64,000 bases of DNA from RPQJ01 sp963778185 (GCA_963778185.1 CAVZTF010000005.1:58414-122413), one strand, 5' to 3'. Shown: positions 8,395 through 19,068, counted from the stretch's first letter. The notes: generated by a model from the letters alone, not told the origin. Numbers and translations: made by a program.

Positions 8395-9695
8395 GCCGCC
8401 ACCGCCAGGATGCCGCGCAGGTCTTCGAGCCGCGCCTCGACCTCGACCTGCTGCGACGGCAGCGCGAGCAGGGCCGCGAGCGCCGGAGGCACCGGCACCT
8501 CGGCGCCGATGAGCGGCTCGACGATGTCGTTGAATTTCGCCGGGTGCGCGGTGGCGACCAGGACCCACCGCTCGCCGGCGCGGTGCGGATCGAGGCGGCG
8601 GTAGACGCACGCGGCCGTGGCCGTGTGCGGACACCAGGTCTGGCCGAGCTCGCGATGATCGCGGCGGATGGTCGCCCGGATCTCGTCGTCGCTCACTGGT
8701 TGGGCGCTCACGCGGCCGGCCAGCCGTTCGCGCTCCGGAAAGAGCCAGCGCAGGCGTTCCATGTTGCTGGGATTGCCGACGTCCATGGCGGAGGCAAGCG
8801 TAGCGACGCTCGGCCGCGGATGCCACTCGCCCGTGCGCAGGAACTCCGGCACGGTGAGGTTGGCATTGCTGGCGAGCACGATGTCGCCGATCGGCAGTCC
8901 GATCTCGCGCGCCCAGATGCAGGCGAGCGCGTTGCCGAGGTTGCCGGTCGGAATGATGAAGTTGGGCGCGCGGCCGTCCGCCGCGTGGAGCGCAAGGCTC
9001 GCCCGGGCGTAATAGACCATCTGCGGCAGCAGGCGCCCGACGTTGATGCTGTTCGCCGAGGACAGCCGCAGGTCACGGGACAGGGCCGGGTCGACGAACG
9101 CCTCCTTGACCATGCGCTGGCAGTCGTCGAAGGTGCCGGCGACGGCGAGCGTTCGCACGTTGCGCCCCCAGCAGGCCAGTTGCTTCTCCTGGCGCGGCGA
9201 CACGAGGCCCCGCGGGTACAGCACCACGACGTCGACCCAGGGACGGTCGAAGAAGGCTGCCGCCACCGCGCCGCCGGTGTCGCCCGACGTCGCGACGAGG
9301 ATCGTGAGCCGGCGCGGATCCGCGCGCGGCACGCGCTCGAGCGTCGCCGCGAGGAAGCGCGCGCCGAAATCCTTGAAGGCCGCGGTCGGCCCGTGGAACA
9401 GTTCGAGGACGGACAGCGGTCCGGCCGCGCCTGCCACTTCCACCAGCGGCACCGGGAAGTCGAACGCGTCCGCCGTGATCGCCGGCAGCCAGGCGGCCAT
9501 CGCATCGCCGGCCGCGAACGGTCGCAGCATGTCAGCGGCCAGCCCCGGCAGTGTGTCGTGGTCCGCAAGCGACATGGCGTCGATGGCGGGCAGGCTCGCA
9601 GGTACGTACAGGCCGCCATCAGGCGCCAGACCCCGGGCGATCGCCTCGCTCAATCCCGCGGCGAGCGAGGCGTCCCTCGTGCTCAGGAACCGCAT
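8391..9695 (-). CDS. thrC: Threonine synthase
   Basis: 434 aa PLP enzyme converting O-phospho-L-homoserine to L-threonine, the last step of threonine synthesis. The PLP lysine is in ELFHGPTAAFKDFG, and the phosphate-binding SGDTGGAVAAAF and IPTGNLGNALA segments are present. Length matches E. coli ThrC (428 aa). ATG at 9695 overlaps the thrB stop by 1 nt. Cytosolic. Confidence 0.95.
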   Translation of the reverse strand: MRFLSTRDASLAAGLSEAIARGLAPDGGLYVPASLPAIDAMSLADHDTLPGLAADMLRPFAAGDAMAAWLPAITADAFDFPVPLVEVAGAAGPLSVLELFHGPTAAFKDFGARFLAATLERVPRADPRRLTILVATSGDTGGAVAAAFFDRPWVDVVVLYPRGLVSPRQEKQLACWGRNVRTLAVAGTFDDCQRMVKEAFVDPALSRDLRLSSANSINVGRLLPQMVYYARASLALHAADGRAPNFIIPTGNLGNALACIWAREIGLPIGDIVLASNANLTVPEFLRTGEWHPRPSVATLASAMDVGNPSNMERLRWLFPERERLAGRVSAQPVSDDEIRATIRRDHRELGQTWCPHTATAACVYRRLDPHRAGERWVLVATAHPAKFNDIVEPLIGAEVPVPPALAALLALPSQQVEVEARLEDLRGILAVAA

Positions 9696-10636
9696 CAGTC
9701 GCCCACCACGCGCGCGCCCTCGCGGTCGATGCGGGAAACCCAGCTGTCGGACTCGAGCCCGTGCCTGCGAAACGCGGCGACCATCCCGGCGCGCACGTTC
9801 TCGGCGTCCGGCTCCTCGGCCCACGCGAACACGGTGGGTCCGGCGCCGGAAATCGAGGCGCCGAGCGCCCCGGCCTCGAGCGCGGCCTGCTTCACCGCGA
9901 CGAAGCCCGGGATCAGCACCTGGCGTTGCGGCTCGATCACCACGTCGAGCAGCGACTCGCGGATCAGCGGCAGGTCGGACGTGTAGCACCCGGCGAGGAA
10001 TCCGGCGAGGTTGGCCTGCTGCCAGATCACGTCCGAGAGCGCGACGGACTTGCGCAGGATTTCGCGCGCCTCGCGCGTCGCGAGCACCATGTGCGGGTGC
10101 ACGAGCACGCAGCGCACGGTCGCGGGCACCGGGACCTGCTTGACGAAGGGATTGTCGATGCCGACCGTGAGCACGAGCCCGCCGAACAGCGACGGCGCGA
10201 TGTTGTCCACGTGCACCGAGCCGCTCGCGACGGCCTCACCCTGCATCGCGAACTTGAGCAGGCGGGTGCGATCGAGCGACTCGTCGACCAGCGCCGCCGC
10301 GGCAACGACGGCCGCGACGGCCGAGGCCGCCGATCCGCCGAGCCCCGAGCCGAGCGGGATGCCCTTCTCGATCTCGAGTTCGAAACCGTAGGACAGGTCG
10401 AGCTCGCGGCTGAGCGCGAGGGCCGCCATGCCGGCCGTGTTCTTCTCCGTGAGCAGCGGGAGATCCGCAACCACCCCGCTGATCGAGCGGATCGTCACGC
10501 CCGGCTCGGCGCGCCGCGACACCCGCACGCGGTCGCCGAGGGCCGCGACCGAGTGCCCGAGGATGTCGAATCCCACGGCGACGTTGCCGACGCTCGCCGG
10601 CGCGAACGCCGTCGCCGACGCCCTGGCACGATTCAC
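9695..10636 (-). CDS. thrB: Homoserine kinase (GHMP family)
   Basis: 313 aa GHMP kinase that phosphorylates L-homoserine. The N-terminal ASVGNVAVGFDILGHS and the ATP-binding loop GIPLGSGLGGSAASA are diagnostic, and the third motif GAGPTVFAW is near the C-terminus. Length is normal. ATG 10636 overlaps the thrA stop by 4 nt, so the genes are coupled in the order thrA-thrB-thrC. Confidence 0.95.
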   Translation of the reverse strand: MNRARASATAFAPASVGNVAVGFDILGHSVAALGDRVRVSRRAEPGVTIRSISGVVADLPLLTEKNTAGMAALALSRELDLSYGFELEIEKGIPLGSGLGGSAASAVAAVVAAAALVDESLDRTRLLKFAMQGEAVASGSVHVDNIAPSLFGGLVLTVGIDNPFVKQVPVPATVRCVLVHPHMVLATREAREILRKSVALSDVIWQQANLAGFLAGCYTSDLPLIRESLLDVVIEPQRQVLIPGFVAVKQAALEAGALGASISGAGPTVFAWAEEPDAENVRAGMVAAFRRHGLESDSWVSRIDREGARVVGD

Positions 10637-13107
10637 AACTGGGCCCCCAGGTAGGCGCAGACGCGCAGCAGGTCGGCGAACACGCCCGCGGCCGTCACGG
10701 CCGGGCCGGCGCCGGGGCCCTGCACGATCAGCGGATTCCTGTCATAGCGCGCGGTCTCGAAGCGCACGATGTTGTCGGTCAACGCGATGTTCGCGAACGG
10801 GTGCGTTGTCGGCAGTTCGACGACGCCGACCTGCGCGCGCCCGTCGACGCCCACGGAACCGACGTATCGCAGCACGTGCCCGCGGCTGCGGGCCGCCTCC
10901 AGCCGGACGAGCATCGGCGCGTCGAACTCGGTCAGCCGCTCGAGGAAGTCCTCGACGCCACAGTCGGCGAGCACGCCGGGCACGAGGCTCTCGACGGCGA
11001 CGTCGGAGATCTCGAGCCGCAGCCCCATTTCGCGCGCGAGGATGATCAGCTTGCGCGCCACGTCCATGCCCGAGAGGTCGTCGCGCGGGTCGGGCTCGGT
11101 ATAGCCGAGCGACTTCGCATGCTTCACGACCGAGGAGAACGGCTGGCTGCCGTCCCAGGTGTTGAAGAGGTAGGCGAGCGTCCCGGAGAAGATGCCCTCG
11201 ATGCGGCGGATCTCGTCGCCCGGTCTCGCGCAGGTCGCGCAGCGTCTGGATGACCGGCAGGCCGGCACCCACGGTGGCCTCGTACAGGTAGTGCGAGCCG
11301 GCCGCGCGGCGCGCTTCCTTCATGCGCTCGTAGTACTCGTACGACGCACTGTTCGCCTTCTTGTTCGGCGTGACGATGTGGATGCCTTCGGACAGCCAGT
11401 GCGCGTAGCGATCGGCCACGGCGGCGTTCGCACTGCAGTCGATGATCACGGCGTGCGGGAACTGGTCCGCGTGCACGTGCTCGGCGAAGCGCTCGAGGTC
11501 CACCGGGTCGCCTTCGGTCGCGAGCTGCTCGCGCCAGCGCGCGAGGTCGATCGAGCCCTGCGTCAGGCGCATGGACTTCGAGCCCGCGATGCCGCGCACG
11601 CGCAGGTCGAGCTTGAAATCGCGACGCAGGCGCTCGACCTGGGAGGCGATCTGGTCGAGCAGCGCGCCGCCCACGAGCCCGGGCCGATCAGCCCGATCGA
11701 GACCGTGTGGGCCGAGAGGTAGAAGCTCGAATGCACGGCGCGCAGCGCACGAGCGCTGCCGCGGCCGTCGATGACGACCGATATGTTGCGCTCGGAGGCG
11801 CCCTGCGCGATCGCGCGAACGTTGACGCCCGCCTTGCCGAGCGCGCTGAACACCTGGGCCGAGACGCCGTGCGCGCCGGCCATCCCGTCGCCGACGACGG
11901 CGAGGATGCTGCAGCCGCGATTGACCTCGACGCTGTGGATCTGGCCCTCGCGCAGCTCCGGGTCGAAGGCGCGACGCACCACGCGCTCGGCGCGGTCGGC
12001 CTCGATCTGCGGGACTGCGAAGCAGATCGAATGCTCGGAGCTGCCCTGCGAGATCAGGATCACGGAGATCCCCTCCTCCCGCAGCGCGCCGAACAGCCGG
12101 TGCGCGGTGCCCGGCACGCCGATCATGCCGGCGCCCTCGAGGTTGATCAGCGCGATCTTCTCGACGGTGGTGATGCCCTTGACCAGCGGGCTCGGCGCCG
12201 AGCGGTCGTGGATCAGCGTCCCGGCCTTGCCGGGCGCGAAGGTGTTCTTGATCCAGATCGGGATGCGCTTGTGCACCGCCGGCGCCATGGTCTGCGGATG
12301 GATGACCTTGGCGCCGAAGTAGGCGAGTTCCATCGCCTCGTTGTAGGACAGCGCGTCGATCACCTGCGCCTCGGGCACGAGGCGCGGGTCGGCGCTCAGC
12401 ACGCCGTCCACGTCGGTCCAGATGACGATCTCGCCCGCGTCGAGCAGCGAGCCGAAGATCGAGGCGGAGAAGTCGCTGCCGTTGCGGCCGAGGGTGGTCT
12501 GCAGGCCCTGGGTGTCGGTGGCGATGAAGCCGGTGACCACGACCGTGCCGACGAAGTCCGGTGCGATCTCGGCGTGCAGGTTCTCCCGCGACTGCTCCCA
12601 GCGGATACCCGGGCCCAGCGGTCCCCACTCGACCAGCAGCACGCGGCGGGCATCGAGCCACTGCACCCGGCCGCTCGAGCGTCCGCGACGGCGCAGCAGG
12701 CGCTCGAAGATGCGCGTCGACCACAGCTCGCCGTAGCCGGAGATCAGGTCGCGCAGGGTCGTCGAGGCCGAGCGCACGAGTCGCACCGTCTGCAGGATGC
12801 CGGCGATGTCCTGGCAATCGTGGTCGAGCTGAACCACGAAATCGTCGTACAGCTCGCCATCGAGCAGCTCGCGGGCGATCGCGATGTGGCGTTGCCGCAG
12901 TTCCTGGATCCGGTCGTCGAGCGCCGGATCCTGCTGCTCGGCGAGCGAGATCAGCGTGAGCAGCGCATCCGTGACGCCACGGCAGGCGGAAAGCACCACG
13001 GCCTTGCGCAGGGCCGGATCGCCCTCGATGATGCCGGCGACGCGCTCCATGCAGGCCGCGTCCGCGACGCTCGATCCGCCGAACTTATGGACTTTCCACG
13101 CTTCCAC
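10633..13107 (-). CDS. thrA: Bifunctional aspartokinase / homoserine dehydrogenase I (reading frame broken twice as read)
   Basis: Fused enzyme catalysing the first and third steps from aspartate to threonine. The N-terminal aspartokinase shows KFGGSSVADA and GRNGSDFSASI, then two ACT domains (IGVPGTAHRLFGALREEGIS; VSAQVFSALGKAGVNVRA). The homoserine dehydrogenase begins at IGLIGPG near 11690. The frame then shifts: one base is missing around 11676 (IGLIGPG to LVGGALLDQ), and one base is surplus in a CCC run at about 11219-11221 (LRETG to DEIRRIEGIFSG). The two changes cancel, giving about 824 codons, the normal ThrA length. The start is a GTG at 13107. The breaks are more likely assembly errors than real mutations because both flanks stay well conserved. 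Confidence 0.9.
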
Positions 13108-13260
13108 GACAGGTTGGCTCCCGGATGGCCGCCCACGCAGCCACGCTGGCCGATCGCTGGGAGGCGACGGGCCGCAATGCGTGGGGACTGGCGGGGGACT
13201 CCTCGATTACAGTCCAAGTCACTGTATCTTCTTGCATCGCGGCAGGCAAACTAAGGCGAC

Positions 13261-13878
13261 ATGGACGACCTCGGCTCACCGGCCCTGCACGCCGCGATCC
13301 TCGCGGCCGGCGCCTCGACGCGCTTCGGCAGCCCGAAGCAACTCGTCCGGCTGGCCGGCGAGCCCGTCCTGCATCGGGCGATCGCGAACGCGACCTTCGT
13401 CGCCGGGCATTCGGTCGCCGTCGTGCTGGGGGCGCATGTGCAGGACATCGCGCCTGCCCTGCGGCAGTCGGCGGTCTGCATGGTCGTGAACCGCCACTGG
13501 GAGGAAGGCCTCGCCAGTTCCATCCGGTCGGCCGTCCATTCGGTCCCGGCCGCCGGCGAGGGGCTGCTGCTGGTGCTCGCGGACCAGGTGGCGGTGACGG
13601 CCGACGACCTCAAGCGCCTCTACGTGGCCTGGCGCCGCCACCCCGTCCTGATTGCGGCCGCGCTGTACGGCGGGGCGCCCGGCCTGCCCGCCATCTTCCC
13701 GCGCTGGACTTTCGGTGACCTGCTGCAGCTGCGCGGGGACCAGGATCCGCGCCTCGCGATCCGCCGCAATGCCGACCAGGTCGTGCGCGTGCCGATGCAG
13801 AACGCGGGCGTCGACCTCGATACCCCGGAAGACCTGCTCGAGCTCGAAACGGCCGCTACGGATCGCCCGGAAGCGTAG
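13261..13878 (+). CDS. MocA/MobA-like nucleotidyltransferase family protein
   Basis: 205 aa NTP-transferase (NTP_transf_3 fold). The N-terminal signature ILAAGASTRFGSPKQLVRL is that of molybdenum-cofactor cytidylyltransferase (MocA) and its relatives; LLVLADQVAVTADDL carries the metal-binding acidic residue, and the C-terminal VDLDTPEDL is typical. It may transfer CMP or GMP to molybdopterin, but no molybdoenzyme or moco genes are nearby, so substrate is uncertain. ATG follows AAGG at 4-5 nt. Divergent from thrA. Confidence 0.82.
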   Translation: MDDLGSPALHAAILAAGASTRFGSPKQLVRLAGEPVLHRAIANATFVAGHSVAVVLGAHVQDIAPALRQSAVCMVVNRHWEEGLASSIRSAVHSVPAAGEGLLLVLADQVAVTADDLKRLYVAWRRHPVLIAAALYGGAPGLPAIFPRWTFGDLLQLRGDQDPRLAIRRNADQVVRVPMQNAGVDLDTPEDLLELETAATDRPEA

Positions 13879-14009
13879 AGAGGGCTTATCATGTCGATCT
13901 TCGAGCGCGCCGCGATTGTGAGGCGCGTCAGGATTTTCGGCTTGCGCCAGATGGAGGGTTGCCCGGCGTGCTTACACTTCCTGCACGGGCAAACTCTGGA
14001 GAAATACGC

Positions 14010-14589
14010 ATGCGACGGAAACTAGGTCTTGCAGCCGCCCTGGGCGGAATTTCCATGCTGGCGGCGGGCGCGGCTGGCGCAGGCGCCGTCGGCGAGCAGT
14101 TCCGTGGCGGTGCTTTCGGTCTTTCCTGGGGCGCCGAGCAAGGCACAGGTCGAGGGGCGCTACCCGGGCGGCAAGTGGGACGCGGACGACAAGGGCCACG
14201 CCCGTTACTGCGCGTCGAGCCGCCAGTCGATCCTCAAGCTGTCAACCCAGTACCAGACGCGCGAGCTGTGCTTCCTGATGGGCTCGGACGGGGCCCTGGC
14301 AAGCGCCACCGCGCGCATGGACGCCTCGCTGCCGGCGCTGCTCGCGGTCGTGAACCGCTCCCGGACGATGTTCGGCGACTTCGACGCGGTGCGTCGCGAC
14401 GACAACGCGATCCAGTCGCGGTCGACCGCCATGCTGTGGATGAAGGACGCCCCGTACGTCGTGCAGGTGGCGAGCGCGAACGACGCGAACAACCAGCCGG
14501 TGGACGTGACGTTCACGGTCTCGAACGACATCGGCCTGCATTCCGGCGGCGCCGAGCGCGTCTCGCACCAGCCCTCGGGCGGTCGGTAA
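14010..14589 (+). CDS. Secreted protein of unknown function (frameshift near the N-terminus)
   Basis: ATG 14010 has a good ribosome site (GGAGAA, 6 nt upstream) and encodes a clear signal peptide (MRRKLGLAAALGGISMLAAG). That frame then turns unlikely, while the next frame reads a conserved-looking secreted body (LAQAPSASSSVAVLSVFPGA through YPGGKWDADDKGHARYC to VTFTVSNDIGLHSGG) to TAA at 14587-14589. From ATG to stop is 580 nt, so one surplus base (or two missing) lies around 14060-14085, in a GGG/GCGC-rich stretch. Family not recognised. Convergent with the ParA gene; the two stops abut. Confidence 0.6.
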
Positions 14590-15351
14590 TCAGGCCGAGA
14601 CGGTCCCGGACGCGGGCACGGCGTCTCCGGACGGGTTTGCAGCGGGCGCAGGCTGGGCCTCGTCGATCGGCACCAGCGAGAACGAGCGCCGGTCCAGCCA
14701 GTCCACCAGGGGCCGGAACGTATCCAGGTCTTCCTGCAACAACGCGCCCTTCATTTCGTGCAGCCCCATCCCGGTCTCGGCCGAACGCACGTAGGCCTGG
14801 GAGTCGCGCAGCACGGCCGCCACCGGAATCCTCATGCTCTGCAGGAAGCGCATCAGGGACTGGTAGGCCTTGGTGTACCGCCGGGCGCGGTTCGCCACGA
14901 TCACCAGCCGCTTCTCCGAGCGGTGCACCTTGGCGACCAGCAGCAGGTCGGCGATGCAGCGCGAGGCGGCGTGGATGTCGATGTCCGAAGGCAGCACCGG
15001 CACGACGATGGCGCTCGCGTCGCGCACGATCTCCGGCATCTGCAGGCCGGTGACCGCCGCGGGCGTATCGACGATGAGCCGCTCGGTGCCCGGCGGCGGC
15101 CGCAACGCGAACGATCGGGTGACGCCCATGCGATTCTCGTAGGCGGCGATGCCGTGGATGCTCGGCAGGTCGGCCGGACGGATCTTGAGCCAGCGCATGC
15201 TGGACCCCTGGGGATCCATGTCCATCAGCGCCACGCGGCTGCCCTTCGACGCGTAGTACGCCGCGAGGTTGGTCGCCACGGTCGACTTTCCCGACCCCCC
15301 CTTGGGGTTCAGGATGACGATCCTCTGCAATGGTGCGGGCTGTTCCATCAT
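14590..15351 (-). CDS. ParA/MinD-family P-loop ATPase
   Basis: 253 aa deviant Walker ATPase. The deviant Walker A NPKGGSGKSTVATNLA is near residue 15, MDMDPQGSSMRWLKIR follows, and LIVDTPA marks the Walker B region. No ParB gene or parS site is near, so it is more like the orphan ParA-like proteins that place cell components (chemosensory arrays, PHA granules, carboxysomes) than a chromosome-partition ATPase. Two ATGs at 15351 and 15348 are possible. No adjacent partner identifies its cargo. Confidence 0.85.
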   Translation of the reverse strand: MMEQPAPLQRIVILNPKGGSGKSTVATNLAAYYASKGSRVALMDMDPQGSSMRWLKIRPADLPSIHGIAAYENRMGVTRSFALRPPPGTERLIVDTPAAVTGLQMPEIVRDASAIVVPVLPSDIDIHAASRCIADLLLVAKVHRSEKRLVIVANRARRYTKAYQSLMRFLQSMRIPVAAVLRDSQAYVRSAETGMGLHEMKGALLQEDLDTFRPLVDWLDRRSFSLVPIDEAQPAPAANPSGDAVPASGTVSA

Positions 15352-15439
15352 CCGCGGCGGTTTCCTGCCGGGACCGTAACCGACACGGCCCGGCCCGGCA
15401 AGCCGGCGGGCATGGCCCGGGTGTCCAAGGCGACTTCGC

Positions 15440-15895
15440 TCACATTTCACCGGCCGACCGCAGCTTTGCGGCGATGAATTCGCGGTGCGGGACGTGCAGC
15501 AGGTCCGCGATCCGGCGGATCAGGTGTTCCTCGTACTTGTGCACCGTGGCATCGGCCTGCGCGACCTGCCAGAGCTGCTCGACGAGGCGGAGCTTGTCCC
15601 CCGCCGACCAGGTCCGGTTGACCTCGGAGGTGAACTGGTAGAGGTCGTGGGACTGGTCGGTCCGCTGCTCCGCGAGCGCGAGCAACTCCTCGCAAGCGCC
15701 CTGCTCCAGGCCCAGCAGGCCACGGATGGACGCCAGCACCTGGCTCCGCTCGTCCGCAGTGAACTCGTAGTCTGCCCGCAGGATCTCGACCAGCAGCGCG
15801 GCGACGGCCAGGTTCAGGGCCGTCTCGCGGCCGGCGGACGAGTCGACGTCATCGCCGCCGAGGTGCCTCGACAGCCAGTCTTTCAGGCGCAACAT
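15440..15895 (-). CDS. TerB-like (tellurite resistance B fold) protein
   Basis: 151 aa all-helical protein. NLAVAALLVEILRADYEFTADERSQV and QLWQVAQADATVHKYEEHLIRRIADLL give the paired acidic helices of the TerB fold, which in characterised members binds metal ions. It follows the large ferredoxin-motif protein by 29 nt and may be the last gene of the Kor/Nfn operon. The function in this family branch is unknown; the name does not imply tellurite resistance. Confidence 0.75.
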   Translation of the reverse strand: MLRLKDWLSRHLGGDDVDSSAGRETALNLAVAALLVEILRADYEFTADERSQVLASIRGLLGLEQGACEELLALAEQRTDQSHDLYQFTSEVNRTWSAGDKLRLVEQLWQVAQADATVHKYEEHLIRRIADLLHVPHREFIAAKLRSAGEM

Positions 15896-15924
15896 CCGCC
15901 CATTGTGGCATGGACCGCCGGTCC

Positions 15925-18107
15925 TCAGCCAAACGGGCGTGCCCGCTCCAACAGGTCCTCCAACCCCGGCTCCTGCGGGTTGCGCGGCTTGCCGGGGTGG
16001 ATGATGCCGAGCTGGCAGCTCTCCGCAGCCTCCACCAGCTGGCGGAACGTGCCGGCCGTGACGTCGGCGATGTAGGCCTGCTTGTTGGCGTTGTAGGCGA
16101 ACATCCTGTCGTTGACCTGCGTGCACTCGTTGCAGCTCGAGCAGCGGATGGTCTCGACGTAGGCTTCGTCCGGCGCGCGGGCCGGCGCCTGGTCCTCCGT
16201 CACGTCAGGCTGCGACGTCGCCACTGCCGCCGGGGCCTCGATCGCCCTTGCCGCCGTCTCCACAAGCCCCTTCTGCTCCCACGCCGCCTTTTCGCGCGCC
16301 AGCGCCCGGTCCGCATGCGAGCTGCGCGCTCCGCCCAGCTCCTGCAGCCGATGCCAGGTGTCGCGGCAGCGCCGGGCCGCCTGGATCGCCCTCTCGTCCA
16401 CCACCAGTTTCTGCAGGGTGTTCTCGTCGTCGACCGCAAGCAGGCAAGGCACCCGTCCGGAGCCCCCCGCGTCCGGGCGCGACAGCCACTCGGCGACGGG
16501 CACCAGGTCATCGCCCCAGGCGGCGTGCGGCAACGCCGCGAAGTGGCGCGTATGGCGCGGGTCGCAGGCCAGGAAATCGACGAAGGTGAAGGCCACGCGT
16601 TCCGTCACGCGCTGCAGGTCGGCGTCGGCGTACTCGAAGGCGGCCGCCGTCCAATCGGCGCCCGGTTCCGGGTTGTCCTGCAGCGAGAAGCGATCGGCGA
16701 GGTCCGGCCCGGCGGAGGGATCGTGGACGAACGCCGGAAAGGCCCTCGACTGCATGGCGGCCGCCGCGACGAGGTAACCGGGCAGGCCCCGCTCCGCCGT
16801 CGCCGGCGAGAAGACGCTGAAGAGTGCCGGCCCGGAGGCCGACATCCCGCGCTCGATCGCCCGCCGCATGCGCAGCAGGTTCGAACTGCTCGACTGCAGT
16901 ACGAACGCGTCGGTCACGCCGAGCGCCATGCTCGCGATCTGCACGTTGCGCACGCCGAAGGCGAAACGGCCCGCCCCGAGCGAAGCGTCCTCGAGCAGGT
17001 CGTCGACCTCCACCAGCACCTTGACCGGCACGCCGGAGGACAGCAGTTCCATCAGCGCCACGCCCGCCGGGGCTTCGTTCGCCCGCAGGCAGACGAGGTA
17101 ATCGGGGAAACGGGCGAGGTCGTCCGGGCCGAGCGCCCCCTCGCCGAAGGTGGCGAAGAAGGCGTCGTGCGTGCCCTCGACGTAGCGACCGTCCACTTCC
17201 AGCTCCGCGATCGCCATGGCCTTGATCAGCTCGATCATCGGTGGCAGGCGCTCACGGAACGCAGCCAGCACCTCGCCCGCCGCCTGGAACTCGAACTCGT
17301 ACGGGGCGCACCGGCGCGCGTCGCCGGGTTGCCTTCGGGAGCGGCGAAGAACCGTTGCGACCGCAACGTGGCGAGCACGCGCTCGATCCGCAGACGCCGC
17401 GCCGCGGACAACGGCGATCCGTGCGTCGCGCGACCGACCAGCCGCGACATCGCCTGGAAGTCGAACAGGCCCTGGTGGCGGTCGCCGAGCGAGGCCTGCA
17501 GGCTCTCGGGACGGCTGCCCGCCTCCGACTTGACGAAGTCGGCTCGCAGCGCATCGCTCAACTTCACGATCAGCCGGTTGATCTCGGCGCGCCGTTGCAG
17601 CGCCTTCCGCGCTTGCGCCGCGCGCCACGCATGCGCGAGGAGCCGGCGGGGCATGGCGGCGTCGCAGTCGAGCACCGCGCCATCCACGCCCAGGGACGCA
17701 CCAGCCTCCTCCAGGTAACGCGCAAGGCCCGTGTCCTTCCCGACGGCGCCCTCCTGGACGGCGCGCTCCCAGAGGCTCGAGAGGCTGCCGGAGGCCCCGC
17801 CCGCCACCAGCCGACGGATGCCGCGTTCGATGGACAGGACGTGCTTGCGAAGCCCCTCGCCATCGATGCCCTGCGGCGCCACCTGCCGCAGCATGTCGTC
17901 GACGATTCCGGACAACGAGTGGACGAACCCAGCGTCGGCGCCCGCCTCGACCAGCACCAGCGGGAAGTCGTAGCGCAGGCGCGTCAGGTCACGGTAGCGG
18001 GCCAGCAGCGCCGGCCGCAGGCGGAGCCCCTCGATCGGGTCGAGCGACGCGCCGGGCCTCTGGCCCGTCAGGTGGAAGAATGTCTCGTGCCGGATGGACG
18101 CATCCAT
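15925..18107 (-). CDS. Large protein with C-terminal ferredoxin-like cluster motif, linked to KorAB (frameshift as read)
   Basis: About 728 codons if one missing base is restored. The N-terminal half reads from ATG 18107 (MDASIRHETFFHLTG) to about APEGNPATRAG; the second half continues in another frame from APYEFEFQAAG, the break lying in a GGGG run near 17304-17310. The last 110 residues carry CSSCNEC, then ESCQLGIIHPGKP, a four-cysteine [4Fe-4S] ferredoxin pattern. The rest is not recognised. Its start lies 1 nt beyond the korB stop, so it may be an electron-transfer partner or assembly factor of the oxidoreductase; that is inference. Confidence 0.65.
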
Positions 18108-18108
18108 G

Positions 18109-19068
18109 TCAGTTCGGCCACACGGTAAACTTGTCGAGTTCGGACTCGAGGCCCGCGCGAATCATCTCGGGCGTGCGCAACTGCCCTGCCTTGCGGATCT
18201 CCTCGTAGCACGGGACGTCCGGGTTGCGGTACAGGATGCCGACCGGGATCGGGTCCTCCTGAGACGCGATCTCGCGGGCGCGGTCGATGTCGGACGGGTC
18301 GTGCGCAAGCTGGTTGCGATAGATCCGCCCGATCTCGGGACTGACCGACAGGCCGTCCTGGTGGGTGAGCAGCAAGGTCTTCTGTGGGTCGTGCAGCCAC
18401 GGCTCGAACATCTTCGGCAGGAACTCCGGGCAGCGCTGGATGATGCGCACGAACGAGAAGCCCTTGTGGTGGAAGGCGGCCGAGAGCACCTGGTAGAGCA
18501 CCTCCGGGATCCAGTCCACCACCTGCGCGACGAACGAGACGTTCTGCACGCCGAGCGTCACGGTGAGCGGATTCAAGGCGTCGAGGTACGAGCCGCGCGG
18601 CGTCGTATTGCTCTTGAGGCCGACCGGCGAAGTGGGCGAGGCCTGCTTCTTGGTGAGCCCGTAGATGTGGTTGTCGTGCAGCATCATCGTCAGGTTCATG
18701 TTGTAGCGGATCGCGTGGATCCAGTGCGCGGCACCGATGCTGCAGCAGTCGCCATCACCCGTGTTGACGAAGACGTGCAGGTCGGGCCGCGACATCTTCA
18801 CGCCTTCCGCGATCGGCAGGGCACGGCCGTGGATGCCGTGGAAGCCGTAGGTCTTCATGTAGTGCGGCAGGCGGCTCGAGCAGCCGATGCCCGAGACGAA
18901 CACGGTCCGCTCCGGGCGCAGGTCCTCGTCGCGGCACAGGCGCTGCACGGCCGCGAGGATCGCGTTGTCGCCGCAGCCGTTGCACCAGCGCGGCACGCCG
19001 CCCTGGTAGTCCTCGAGCTTGTGGTGCTCGTCGTGCATCCGGACGAGGCACTGGGTGGCGGTCGTCAT
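18109..19068 (-). CDS. korB: 2-oxoacid:ferredoxin oxidoreductase beta subunit (KorB-like)
   Basis: 319 aa thiamine-diphosphate subunit. The start PRWCNGCGDNAIL with CNGC and VSGIGCSSRLPHYM supply cluster-ligand cysteines; the TPP/Mg motif is GDGDCCSIGAAHWIHA with HDNHIYGLTKKQASPTS. This pattern fits 2-oxoglutarate:ferredoxin oxidoreductases best, although pyruvate or other 2-oxoacids are possible. It decarboxylates the oxoacid to an acyl-CoA and passes low-potential electrons to ferredoxin. ATG 19068 overlaps the korA stop by 4 nt. Confidence 0.9.
   Translation of the reverse strand: MTTATQCLVRMHDEHHKLEDYQGGVPRWCNGCGDNAILAAVQRLCRDEDLRPERTVFVSGIGCSSRLPHYMKTYGFHGIHGRALPIAEGVKMSRPDLHVFVNTGDGDCCSIGAAHWIHAIRYNMNLTMMLHDNHIYGLTKKQASPTSPVGLKSNTTPRGSYLDALNPLTVTLGVQNVSFVAQVVDWIPEVLYQVLSAAFHHKGFSFVRIIQRCPEFLPKMFEPWLHDPQKTLLLTHQDGLSVSPEIGRIYRNQLAHDPSDIDRAREIASQEDPIPVGILYRNPDVPCYEEIRKAGQLRTPEMIRAGLESELDKFTVWPN

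Noticed and set aside
10742..12817. Long minus-strand frame across aspartokinase
   Set aside because: Only its 3' part (below about 11690) is real, as the shifted continuation of thrA; the rest overlaps the aspartokinase in another frame.
13108..13260. Thr/Ile-rich attenuator leader before thrA
   Set aside because: No short frame with runs of Thr or Ile codons and no terminator hairpin with T-tract was found.
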